From an uncultured Leucothrix sp. (GTDB lineage Bacteria; Pseudomonadota; Gammaproteobacteria; Thiotrichales; Thiotrichaceae): 6,241 nt of DNA. Made by a program: the position numbers and the translations under genes. The stretch covers positions 1 to 6,241 of the forward strand of contig CALKXC010000128.1 in NCBI GenBank assembly GCA_938004025.1, written 5' to 3'. Each line of letters starts with the position of its first letter. Position 1 is the stretch's first letter. Shown here piece after piece: positions 1 to 5,317 of this stretch. A model generated the notes under the pieces. It searched no databases and was not told the DNA's origin. It was given only the letters and a program-made list of their open reading frames with translations.

Positions 1-1
1 A

Positions 2-376
2 ACGCTAAAAAGCTGGGGCCTTGAGTTGATGGACGCGATGCTACCGGTTGCCAAGTTGCTTGATCAAACCCACAGTCGTGAGTGTTACCAACTCGCATTG
101 AAAGAACAAAGGGAATTGTTTGAGAACCCAGCACTGACTCCATCCGCTAAAGTTCTGTCTACTATGATGAGCGAACATGCCAGCTATTATGATTTTGCTA
201 ATCATCAATCCCAGCAGCACCGTAAGTACTTTACGGAGCGCTCACTAAGTCAAGATAAATGGGATGAGCTTACAAAAATGGCGACCCAATCAATTGAAGA
301 ACAAAATGCGCTAGAAGCAGAACCTCAAATTAATTTTGATACATTTTTGCAACAATACTTCGACGGAAGCCTCTAA
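2..376 (+). CDS. gshA: Glutamate-cysteine ligase (gamma-glutamylcysteine synthetase), C-terminal part, cut by window edge
   Basis: This is the C-terminal end of the enzyme that joins glutamate to cysteine using ATP, the first step of cytosolic glutathione synthesis. The reading frame is open from the first complete codon of the window (T-L-K-S-W-G-L-E-L-M-D), so the true start lies to the left; the TTG and ATG codons near positions 26-29 are internal. About 124 residues are visible. The segment FENPALTPSAKVLSTMM matches, from memory, the gammaproteobacterial type-1 GshA tail (E. coli FDNPDLTFSARILRSMI), and the end FDTFLQQYF corresponds to the E. coli tail around FAVWLEKHA. The E. coli protein is about 518 residues, so roughly three quarters is missing, including the ATP-grasp-like catalytic core. 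The gene ends in TAA, 34 bases before lepB, and could be co-transcribed with it. Confidence 0.88.
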   Translation, partial: TLKSWGLELMDAMLPVAKLLDQTHSRECYQLALKEQRELFENPALTPSAKVLSTMMSEHASYYDFANHQSQQHRKYFTERSLSQDKWDELTKMATQSIEEQNALEAEPQINFDTFLQQYFDGSL

Positions 377-410
377 ACGCTTTCTTCTAGCAAGAGAAAA
401 TAATAATTAA

Positions 411-1100
411 ATGAGCAAAATTTTAAGCTTCCTGAAAAACAATCGAGGTTTTCTGATATTCCTCGCCTTATTGTTTTTAATTAGAGGCTCCATAATTGAC
501 TGGCACCCAGTCCCTACGGGTTCAATGAAACCCACCATACTTGAAGGCGATGTCATTGTTCAGAACAAACTCGCTTATGACTTGCGCTTACCCTTCAGCG
601 ACACTTCTTTGATGCAAATTGCTCAACCCAAGCGAGGGGATATTATTGTCTTTACCTCAAAAGAGTCTGGAAAACGTTTAATTAAACGACTTGTAGGCTT
701 ACCGGGTGAAACCATAAAAGTTGTCAACGACCAGATTATTATCAATGGTAAATACGCTAACTATATAAAGCTTGCCGAAAATGACCCTCGCATTCCAGAA
801 AAAGCACCCGATCGAGAGCCCGGTACTTATGTGATGGAGTCAAGCGACGACATGCCAGAGCACATCATGTTGATTAATGAAGGAAAATATAATCCGACCC
901 GTAACTTTGCTGAATTAAAAATTCCAGAACAAAGTTACTTTTTCATGGGTGACAATAGGGATGATAGCTCTGATTCAAGGCGGTATGGTGTCGCTCCCCG
1001 CTCCGAGATTAGAGGAAGAGCGTTCAGTATTTTATTATCGGCTAGGTCTAAGGAAAGCTTCGCGCCTAGATGGGAGCGTTTCTTCTCAAGCCTGCGTTAA
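411..1100 (+). CDS. lepB: Signal peptidase I, short single-anchor form
   Basis: This is the membrane-bound leader peptidase that removes signal peptides from exported proteins on the periplasmic face. All the S26 family boxes are present in 229 residues. A hydrophobic anchor spans about residues 13-27. The catalytic serine is Ser38 in PTGSMKPTILEGD. The general-base lysine is Lys92 in IKRLVGLPGE. Box E lies at about 180-193 (GDNRDDSSDSRRYG). E. coli LepB has about 324 residues and two membrane segments. This protein has one anchor and a reduced non-catalytic beta domain, so it may be a second LepB alongside a longer one near lepA/rnc (inference). The start has only a weak Shine-Dalgarno (AGAG, about 14 bases upstream), but no better in-frame start precedes the anchor. 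gshA lies 34 bases upstream. The TAA stop is one base from the end of convergent queA. Confidence 0.93.
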   Translation: MSKILSFLKNNRGFLIFLALLFLIRGSIIDWHPVPTGSMKPTILEGDVIVQNKLAYDLRLPFSDTSLMQIAQPKRGDIIVFTSKESGKRLIKRLVGLPGETIKVVNDQIIINGKYANYIKLAENDPRIPEKAPDREPGTYVMESSDDMPEHIMLINEGKYNPTRNFAELKIPEQSYFFMGDNRDDSSDSRRYGVAPRSEIRGRAFSILLSARSKESFAPRWERFFSSLR

Positions 1101-1101
1101 A

Positions 1102-2145
1102 TTATGGCGCACTCTTTTTTGAAAGATACATCGCATCGCCATAACTGAAAAAGCGATACTCTTCTTCTACCGCGTGTCGATAGGCTTTTTTGATTTCGTC
1201 ATACCCTGAAAACGCTGAAATCAGCATAAGCAACGTCGACTTAGGCAAATGGAAATTAGTGATTAACCTATCGATGACCTGAAATTCATAGCCAGGCGTA
1301 ATAAATATATCCGTGTCGCCTTGAAATGGCTTCAAGGTGCCCGTCATGGCCGCTGACTCAAGGCTACGCACCGTGGTTGTACCTACCGCGATCACATTAC
1401 CACCCCGCTTGCGACACGCCTCAACTGCATTACACACTGACTCTGGCACATCAATCCATTCAGAATGCATTATGTGCTCAGATAAATCCTCAGTCCTTAC
1501 CGGCTGAAATGTTCCTGCACCCACATGCAAAGTCACCTCTGCAGTAGCCACACCTTTTGCCCTAAGAGCAGCCATTAATTCATCATCAAAATGTAAACCA
1601 GCAGTCGGTGCCGCAACCGCGCCAGGGCGCTGCGCAAAGACTGTTTGATACCTAGCATGATCTGCTGGAGTATCTGCTCTTTCAATGTAGGGCGGCAAAG
1701 GCATATGCCCGTGAGCTTCCAACAATTCAACCGCAGTGCTTTCATGATCAAAGACCAATTCAAATAAAGCGCCTTGACGACCCACAACCTCTGCTTCAAA
1801 GGCACCTTCTAATGTCAAACGCGCACCCGCCTTAGGTGACTTGCTCGATCGAATATGAGCCAGCAATCGGCGGTCATCTAGTAATCGCTCAACTAGCACT
1901 TCAATTTGGCCGCCTGTAGATTTCAGCCCAAACAAACGTGCCGGCAAAACTTTTGTATTGTTAAAAACCAATAGATCTTCCGGCTGGATCAAATCTAATA
2001 AATCACGAAACTGTCTATCCTGGCACTCGCCACTTTCTTTCATAAGCAACATGCGGCTAGCAGCCCTGTCATCCAAAGCTTCTTGAGCGATCAGATGCGG
2101 TGGCAAATCATAATCAAAATCGCTTAGCTTCATAATTGGAATCAT
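1102..2145 (-). CDS. queA: S-adenosylmethionine:tRNA ribosyltransferase-isomerase
   Basis: QueA transfers and rearranges the ribose of S-adenosylmethionine onto 7-aminomethyl-7-deazaguanine at tRNA position 34, giving epoxyqueuosine in GUN-anticodon tRNAs. Family motifs run the full length: [11 protein letters not shown] (61-71), AAPTAGLHF (178-186), [14 protein letters not shown] (204-217), [11 protein letters not shown] (254-264) and the C-terminal block [20 protein letters not shown] (293-312) followed by [12 protein letters not shown]. At 347 residues it matches the usual 340-356. Two starts are possible: the ATG at 2145, whose bases overlap the yciA stop as ATGA, and the ATG at 2133 giving MKLSDFDY, which resembles the usual QueA N-terminus. 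Neither has a clear Shine-Dalgarno, so coupling to yciA translation is likely and 2145 is taken. The partner tgt and the sec genes often found downstream are absent; convergent lepB lies there instead. Confidence 0.96.
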   Translation of the reverse strand: MIPIMKLSDFDYDLPPHLIAQEALDDRAASRMLLMKESGECQDRQFRDLLDLIQPEDLLVFNNTKVLPARLFGLKSTGGQIEVLVERLLDDRRLLAHIRSSKSPKAGARLTLEGAFEAEVVGRQGALFELVFDHESTAVELLEAHGHMPLPPYIERADTPADHARYQTVFAQRPGAVAAPTAGLHFDDELMAALRAKGVATAEVTLHVGAGTFQPVRTEDLSEHIMHSEWIDVPESVCNAVEACRKRGGNVIAVGTTTVRSLESAAMTGTLKPFQGDTDIFITPGYEFQVIDRLITNFHLPKSTLLMLISAFSGYDEIKKAYRHAVEEEYRFFSYGDAMYLSKKSAP

Positions 2146-2591
2146 AGTGAATTGTTTTCATCTTTAGTTGGGCTCCAGCGTAAGGCGTACTCTGGCAAAT
2201 CTTCTCGATTAGGAATTGGTGTTGGAACTCCCTCATCATCAACCGCTACAAATTTAAACGTAGCATCGGTCACTTTTTCACGAGTACCAATACGCCCTCT
2301 TCTCACCCATGCTTCCACATGAATATCCATAGAGGTACGCCCCGTCCTGTCGATGGCCGTGTAAACACCTAAAATATCCCCCACCTTGACTGGCTTAATA
2401 AAGCTCATACTGTCGACGGCCACCGTAACCACTCGGTTTTGCGCACGCTGTCCAGCACAAATACCCGCAGCAATATCCATCTGTGACAGAACCCAACCTC
2501 CAAATATATCGCCAGAAGGGTTAGTATCGGCAGGCATTGCCATGGTGCGACTAGTAATTCGTCCGCGAGTTTCTTCTTTTTCAGCACTCAT
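2142..2591 (-). CDS. yciA: Acyl-CoA thioesterase, YciA-type hotdog fold
   Basis: This is a cytosolic thioester hydrolase of the hotdog-fold acyl-CoA hydrolase family; YciA enzymes cleave a broad range of acyl-CoAs. The 149 residues include the family signature [19 protein letters not shown] (21-39), where Asn24 and Asp39 are the likely catalytic pair by analogy with characterised YciA. After it come [20 protein letters not shown] (53-72), resembling E. coli RVVTVRVEGMTFLRPVAVGD, and the strand-forming block [12 protein letters not shown] (110-121). E. coli YciA is a little shorter, about 132 residues; the extra length here is a charged C-terminal tail. A strong Shine-Dalgarno precedes the ATG. 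The stop overlaps the queA start by four bases (ATGA), so the two are almost certainly one operon, although no metabolic link between them is evident. Transcription diverges from bioA. Confidence 0.93.
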   Translation of the reverse strand: MSAEKEETRGRITSRTMAMPADTNPSGDIFGGWVLSQMDIAAGICAGQRAQNRVVTVAVDSMSFIKPVKVGDILGVYTAIDRTGRTSMDIHVEAWVRRGRIGTREKVTDATFKFVAVDDEGVPTPIPNREDLPEYALRWSPTKDENNSL

Positions 2592-2595
2592 ACAA

Positions 2596-2603
2596 CCACC
2601 TCT
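2596..2603 (-). promoter_or_regulatory. Ribosome binding site of yciA
   Basis: AGAGGTGG on the minus strand lies five bases before the ATG ending at 2591. It is complementary to the 16S rRNA tail and fixes the yciA start. It is one of two strong Shine-Dalgarno sequences in the window; the other serves the 75-residue membrane protein at 4925-5152. Confidence 0.7.
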
Positions 2604-2627
2604 AAGAATTAATTCTCTACTGTTTTA

Positions 2628-2662
2628 GCCAGCAAAGTTACAATGGCTGGCAATTGTAAACC
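2628..2662. promoter_or_regulatory. Divergent yciA/bioA control region with interleaved inverted repeats and a BirA-like half-site
   Basis: Two perfect inverted repeats interleave here. GCCAGC (2628-2633) pairs with GCTGGC (2646-2651), and TTACAAT (2638-2644) pairs with ATTGTAA (2653-2659). At 2654-2662 lies TTGTAAACC, which equals the left arm of the enterobacterial BirA operator (TTGTAAACC, about 15 bases, GGTTTACAA). The expected right arm near 2678-2686 is poor: only its leading GG is kept. Placement between bioA and a divergent gene, 24 bases before the bioA ATG, suits repression by biotinyl-AMP-bound BirA, but a complete operator is not shown. TACAAT at 2639-2644 could also act as a -10 box for bioA; no good -35 accompanies it. 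Confidence 0.4.
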
Positions 2663-2685
2663 ACAATCACAAATACGGGAACGTT

Positions 2686-3993
2686 ATGACGCCAGAAGAA
2701 CTCATTGCTTATGATAAAGACCATATTTGGCACCCTTACACTAGCATGCAAAACCCTGTACCCGCTTTTCCAGTTGCATCCGCCAGCGGTGTCGAGCTAA
2801 CACTTGAAACAGGCGAAGTTCTGGTCGATGGCATGTCATCTTGGTGGACGGCATTGCATGGCTATAACCACCCCGTGTTGAATCAAGCGCTGACAGATCA
2901 AGCCAGTAAAATGTCGCATGTTATGTTTGGTGGTTTAACTCACGCGCCTGCGGTCGAGCTCGCAAAGCAATTGATTGATATAACTGCTGACAACTTACAG
3001 CATGTATTTTTCGCAGACTCAGGCTCAGTTGGCGTAGAAGTGTCGATCAAAATGGCTCTACAGTATTGGATTGCTCAGGATCGTGGAGAAAAGAACAAGC
3101 TCCTCACGGTAAGGAGTGGTTATCACGGGGACACCTTTGCCGCGATGTCCGTCTGCGACCCAGTGAATGGTATGCATGACATGTTTACTGGCGTGCTGAT
3201 TCAACATTTGTTTGCCGATGCGCCCCCATCGATAAAGGCCGGAGAGCCTTGGCAAGAAAGCTACATCAACTCGTTTAAAACGTTAATCACTGCGCATCAT
3301 CATGAGATTGCCGCCGTTATTCTTGAACCAATGGTGCAAAACGCAGGAGGCATACGTTTCTATCATCCTGCATATTTGCAAAGAGTCCGTGAGCTTTGTG
3401 ATGAGTTTGATGTGCTATTGATTTTAGATGAAATCGCTACCGGCTTTGGACGAAGTGGAACTTTATTTGCTTATGAGCAAGCGCAGGTAGAACCCGACAT
3501 CTTGGTTTTAGGTAAGGCGTTAACGGGTGGCTATATGACCTTAGCAGCCGTGATGACTAGTCGTAAAGTAGCACACGGTATTGGAAGTGATGGCCAAGGC
3601 GTATTAATGCATGGGCCAACTTTCATGGCAAATCCTTTAGCTTGTAGCGTCGCACTGGCTAGTATCAAACTGTTACTAGAGTCCGACTGGCAACAACGAG
3701 TCTTAAACATACAACAACAAATGACCGATGAGCTTGCCAAATGTTTAGATTTAGAAATAGTCGCTGACGTTAGAACTAAAGGTGCTATTGGCGTTATACA
3801 ACTCAATGAAGCGGTCGACATGCATTGGATACAACCCCGGCTAGTTGAACTTGGCGTATGGATCCGTCCGTTTGGAAAACTGCTCTACATTATGCCGCCA
3901 TTTGTTATAAGCACTGAGCAACTCAGCAAGCTTACGGCAGCCATGCACACCGTTGTTTCTGAGTTTGATGCTCAATTGACGCATCAGAGCTGA
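2686..3993 (+). CDS. bioA: Adenosylmethionine-8-amino-7-oxononanoate aminotransferase (DAPA synthase)
   Basis: BioA is a cytosolic pyridoxal-phosphate enzyme that moves an amino group from S-adenosylmethionine to 8-amino-7-oxononanoate, making 7,8-diaminopelargonate, the third step of the biotin ring pathway. The class-III aminotransferase fold is complete in 435 residues (E. coli about 429). Visible landmarks are IWHPYTSM (14-21) with the substrate-pocket tyrosine at 18, SSWW (51-54), the phosphate-binding DSGSVGVE (111-118), GYHGDTFAAMSV (145-156), Asp248 in LILDEIATGFGR for the cofactor ring nitrogen, Lys277 in GKALTGGY for the Schiff base, HGPTFMANPLA (309-319), and Arg394 in IRPFGKLLY. 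Tyr18 and the tryptophan pair identify BioA rather than an ornithine or GABA aminotransferase. The ATG follows a modest GGGA Shine-Dalgarno. No other bio gene is next to it, so bioBFCD must lie elsewhere. Control by BirA is possible (see the upstream region). Confidence 0.96.
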   Translation: MTPEELIAYDKDHIWHPYTSMQNPVPAFPVASASGVELTLETGEVLVDGMSSWWTALHGYNHPVLNQALTDQASKMSHVMFGGLTHAPAVELAKQLIDITADNLQHVFFADSGSVGVEVSIKMALQYWIAQDRGEKNKLLTVRSGYHGDTFAAMSVCDPVNGMHDMFTGVLIQHLFADAPPSIKAGEPWQESYINSFKTLITAHHHEIAAVILEPMVQNAGGIRFYHPAYLQRVRELCDEFDVLLILDEIATGFGRSGTLFAYEQAQVEPDILVLGKALTGGYMTLAAVMTSRKVAHGIGSDGQGVLMHGPTFMANPLACSVALASIKLLLESDWQQRVLNIQQQMTDELAKCLDLEIVADVRTKGAIGVIQLNEAVDMHWIQPRLVELGVWIRPFGKLLYIMPPFVISTEQLSKLTAAMHTVVSEFDAQLTHQS

Positions 3994-4021
3994 GAAAATC
4001 GAAAATGAGCTAAAAAAAGCC

Positions 4022-4049
4022 ATGACAAACCTCTACAATCCGGTAAAAT
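4022..4049 (+). promoter_or_regulatory. Sigma-70 promoter of tRNA-Leu
   Basis: ATGACA (4022-4027, five of six to TTGACA) and TAAAAT (4044-4049, five of six to TATAAT) are separated by 16 bases. The following bases, GCGCAACTC, form a GC-rich discriminator of the type seen at stringently controlled stable-RNA promoters. Transcription would begin near 4056, giving a leader of about 30 bases before the mature tRNA. The promoter starts only 29 bases after the bioA stop. Confidence 0.65.
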
Positions 4050-4077
4050 GCGCAACTCAATTCGAGCGATTGATTGC

Positions 4078-4181
4078 TTGTAAGATGCCGGGATGGCGGA
4101 ACTGGTAGACGCGCCGGATTCAAAATCCGGTTCTGGTAACAGAGTGGGGGTTCGATTCCCCCTCCCGGCACCATCTTACGA
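4078..4181 (+). repeat. Inverted repeat flanking tRNA-Leu: leader-trailer helix in the precursor
   Basis: TTGTAAGAT (4078-4086), immediately before the mature 5' end, can pair with ATCTTACGA (4173-4181). Eight pairs are Watson-Crick and one is G-U. The helix would stack under the acceptor stem, separated only by a three-base bulge (discriminator A and the first two C of CCA), and would hide the last A of CCA. No U-run follows, so it is not a standard terminator. A role in precursor folding or timing of RNase P and 3' processing is inference. Confidence 0.5.
4087..4173 (+). tRNA. tRNA-Leu (anticodon CAA)
   Basis: This is a class II tRNA of 87 bases with encoded CCA, reading the UUG codon. The acceptor stem is GCCGGGA (4087-4093) with TCCCGGC (4163-4169), followed by discriminator A and CCA. 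The D stem is GCG/CGC around a loop containing GGTAGA. The anticodon stem is CCGGA/TCCGG around the seven-base loop TTCAAAA, putting CAA at positions 34-36. The long variable arm TCTG-GTAA-CAGA is diagnostic for Leu/Ser/Tyr, and discriminator A with this D loop fits leucine. The T arm is GGGGG-TTCGATT-CCCCC. It stands alone, not in a tRNA cluster. No attachment-site repeat of its 3' end is seen elsewhere in the window. Confidence 0.97.
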
Positions 4182-4196
4182 CAAAACTCATACACA

Positions 4197-4225
4197 ATGT
4201 CTTAAAGTACACCTAAAAATATAAA
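4197..4225 (+). promoter_or_regulatory. Possible weak promoter for the lipoprotein-yajD pair
   Basis: TATAAA (4220-4225, five of six to the -10 consensus) lies 17 bases after ATGTCT (4197-4202, three of six to the -35 consensus). It would start RNA near 4232, leaving about 57 bases before the lipoprotein ATG. The -35 is poor and the region is AT-rich, so chance is a real possibility. Read-through from the tRNA is an alternative, as no terminator is seen between 4174 and 4288. Confidence 0.28.
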
Positions 4226-4288
4226 TTCCTCGTACTCTCGCCATCAATCTAGTATCTTTAGCTCATCCAATACCTTGGCTTATATTCG

Positions 4289-4558
4289 ATGCGTTTAATT
4301 CTAATAACTACTTTATCGACCTTTCTTTATGGATGCTCCCTTTTCGGGACTTATGTCTGGTCACATCCCCAAAAAAGTCAAAGTGCACAGTTGGCAGACA
4401 AAACTGAATGTCAATCGATGTCATCCATCGTATTTGGATCAAATGAGGCATTGCTAGCGCTAGCTAAAAACCCTAATCCTAAGCCAAACCCTAGACTTGA
4501 AGCTGATTGCTTAGCAGCAAAAGGGTACAATAGAACCTTTATTCCCAAGCAAGCATAA
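4289..4558 (+). CDS. Small outer-membrane lipoprotein of unknown function
   Basis: I do not recognise this family. The 89-residue product begins with a short type II signal peptide, MRLILITTLSTFLYGC, in which LYGC is a good lipobox and Cys16 would be the lipidated residue. The next residue is Ser, not Asp, which favours sorting by Lol to the outer membrane (known rule; application here is inference). The mature part is about 74 residues with two further cysteines, Cys41 and Cys74, that could form a disulfide. It also has a proline-asparagine stretch, NPNPKPNP (61-68), and a C-terminal block, ADCLAAKGYNRTF, of a kind common in small lipoproteins. There is no strong Shine-Dalgarno before the ATG, but the lipobox position supports this start. 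yajD begins 12 bases after the stop, so the two are probably co-transcribed. Confidence 0.75.
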   Translation: MRLILITTLSTFLYGCSLFGTYVWSHPQKSQSAQLADKTECQSMSSIVFGSNEALLALAKNPNPKPNPRLEADCLAAKGYNRTFIPKQA

Positions 4559-4570
4559 GAAAGCTGAACT

Positions 4571-4906
4571 ATGGCAACTGACTATCTAGGAAGAACGACT
4601 GCTTACAAAAAGACTGAAGCAGGCTACAGGGACAAAGCCCTAAAGATGTACCCTTGGGTATGCGGTCGCTGCGCTAGGGAATTTGTTTACTCAAACTTAC
4701 GGGAGCTCACCGTTCATCACATAGATCACGACCACGACAACAACCCTGAAGACGGCAGTAATTGGGAGTTACTCTGCTTATATTGTCATGATCACGAGCA
4801 TTCAAAGTACGGCGAGTTTGTAAAGTATGGAACGATGGCGGAAAAGGAAGTTAAACCAGCCACACACAATCCCTTTGCTGACCTTAAAAGCATGATGAAG
4901 AAATAA
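4571..4906 (+). CDS. yajD: YajD-family HNH nuclease-like protein
   Basis: This is a small protein with a zinc-ribbon HNH (beta-beta-alpha metal) fold, as in many DNA endonucleases; the biological role of YajD is not established. The 111 residues resemble E. coli YajD (about 115) closely from memory, especially YPWVCGRCAREFVYSNLREL (27-46) and GSNWELLCLYCHDHEHSKYG (62-81). Zinc ligands are likely Cys31, Cys34, Cys69 and Cys72. The HNH residues are likely His50, Asn64 and His73, in a remarkably histidine- and aspartate-rich context (HHIDHDHD). The C-terminus NPFADLKSMMKK is the familiar YajD tail. The N-terminal dozen residues are variable. It follows the lipoprotein gene at 12 bases and converges on a small membrane-protein gene 18 bases away. 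It could be a solitary housekeeping nuclease; there are no restriction or phage genes nearby. Confidence 0.9.
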   Translation: MATDYLGRTTAYKKTEAGYRDKALKMYPWVCGRCAREFVYSNLRELTVHHIDHDHDNNPEDGSNWELLCLYCHDHEHSKYGEFVKYGTMAEKEVKPATHNPFADLKSMMKK

Positions 4907-4924
4907 TCGCCAACGCTACATTTT

Positions 4925-5152
4925 TTATTCCAGAATCTGTGACAGATGTACTTTGTCCATAACTCGCTTCACTAAGCTACTGTATTGATAGTCTTGGTAT
5001 TTACGCTTCGTCACTATTTCTTCATAGATTATTTGCATACCAGATTCTTTGGCTTTTTCTAGCTGTACCTTCGATGCTAACCTGAAAGTTACTAATGCAA
5101 TTGCGAGCCCTATAAAAATACCCGCAATGATTGGTAAAATGAGTTCCTGCAT
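4925..5152 (-). CDS. Small single-pass membrane protein, unknown function
   Basis: I do not recognise this family. The start at 5152 gives 75 residues. It is chosen over an upstream in-frame ATG at 5194 because a perfect AAGGAGGTT Shine-Dalgarno lies six bases before it, and because the extra residues would be hydrophilic and overlap the preceding small ORF. A hydrophobic segment spans about residues 4-23 (LILPIIAGIFIGLAIALVTF). It is followed by Arg24 and Lys28, so the charged tail of about 50 residues should lie in the cytoplasm with the few N-terminal residues outside. The tail (KVQLEKAKESGMQIIYEEIV, then KRKYQDYQY) is rich in charged and aromatic residues and could form an amphipathic helix. 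The gene is the second of a two-ORF unit; its start is four bases after the upstream stop. It converges on yajD. Confidence 0.72.
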   Translation of the reverse strand: MQELILPIIAGIFIGLAIALVTFRLASKVQLEKAKESGMQIIYEEIVTKRKYQDYQYSSLVKRVMDKVHLSQILE

Positions 5153-5156
5153 TTTC

Positions 5157-5279
5157 TCAACCTCCTTCGTGCAAGTATCGCCATCCAAATCCATTTAGCG
5201 TCGACACAACCACACTTAAAATCACTGTGAAAGAACCGCCAGAGCCTGCAACTGTAGGGGTCAGTTTAAACAAACTCAT
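5157..5279 (-). CDS. Putative 40-residue membrane peptide, first gene of a two-ORF unit
   Basis: This is a very short ORF, ATG at 5279 to TGA at 5157, which I do not recognise. It begins MSLFKLTPTVAGSGGS and continues into a hydrophobic stretch at about residues 17-33 (FTVILSVVVSTLNGFGW), then RYLHEGG. An in-frame TAA three codons upstream makes this ATG the only upstream-complete start. Supporting points are a consensus TATAAT eight bases before the ATG and the placement of its stop four bases before the next gene. The Shine-Dalgarno of that gene is embedded in its last codons, as is typical of coupled genes. It has no Shine-Dalgarno of its own; with that promoter the mRNA would be nearly leaderless. 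Against it: it is short, the membrane stretch is only moderately hydrophobic, and a 57-codon ATG-less frame is open on the opposite strand. Confidence 0.48.
   Translation of the reverse strand: MSLFKLTPTVAGSGGSFTVILSVVVSTLNGFGWRYLHEGG
5159..5167 (-). promoter_or_regulatory. Ribosome binding site deciding the start of the 75-residue membrane protein
   Basis: AAGGAGGTT on the minus strand is a full match to the anti-Shine-Dalgarno complement and lies six bases before the ATG at 5152. It shows that the ATG at 5194 is not the main start. It overlaps the final Glu-Gly-Gly codons and stop of the preceding 40-residue ORF. Confidence 0.85.
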
Positions 5280-5287
5280 CGGGTTTG

Positions 5288-5317
5288 ATTATAAGTATAA
5301 GCCAGTAATCATTTAAA
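5288..5317 (-). promoter_or_regulatory. Sigma-70 promoter for the two small membrane-protein ORFs
   Basis: On the minus strand, TTTAAA (5312-5317, four of six to TTGACA) is followed after 18 bases by a perfect TATAAT (5288-5293). The expected start of transcription falls within about two bases of the ATG at 5279, so the first ORF would have almost no 5' leader. The promoter begins five bases beyond the end of the antiporter gene. Confidence 0.5.

Noticed and set aside
26..31. TTG/ATG near position 26-29 as the start of a 116-residue protein
   Set aside because: The frame continues open to the left edge and the protein matches the C-terminus of GshA, so this is an internal site.
3531..3821. 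96-codon minus-strand ORF inside bioA, and other opposite-strand ORFs within queA, yciA, bioA and the antiporter gene
   Set aside because: They have no recognisable domain or ribosome site and sit wholly within genes with clear family matches in the other frame.
3994..4021. Possible terminator after bioA (GAGCTGAGAAAATCGAAAATGAGCTAAA region)
   Set aside because: The A-rich run is on the wrong strand for bioA and no stem longer than about four pairs forms.
4087..4173. tRNA-Leu as an integration site for a genomic island
   Set aside because: No direct repeat of the tRNA 3' end and no integrase gene are found in the window; the flanking repeat is inverted, not direct.
4010..4195. 61-codon minus-strand ORF containing GGGIEPPL and RLPVPPSRH
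   Set aside because: It is the antisense of the tRNA-Leu gene, a well-known source of false protein annotations; the tRNA folds perfectly on the plus strand.
4907..4924. Possible shared terminator between yajD and the convergent small gene, because of the T-run at about 4920
   Set aside because: The T-run is present but no stable stem precedes it; the best pairing is two or three bases.
5153..5194. N-terminal extension of the 75-residue membrane protein to an upstream ATG at 5194
   Set aside because: The perfect AAGGAGGTT lies inside this extension and points to the ATG at 5152; the added residues are hydrophilic and would precede a membrane anchor without a role.
5143..5316. 57-codon plus-strand open frame ending ...VTVKEPPEP-like and FDYKYKPVII
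   Set aside because: It has no ATG, begins inside the antisense of a well-supported gene, and lies opposite a frame with better start and context signals. It is probably a shadow.
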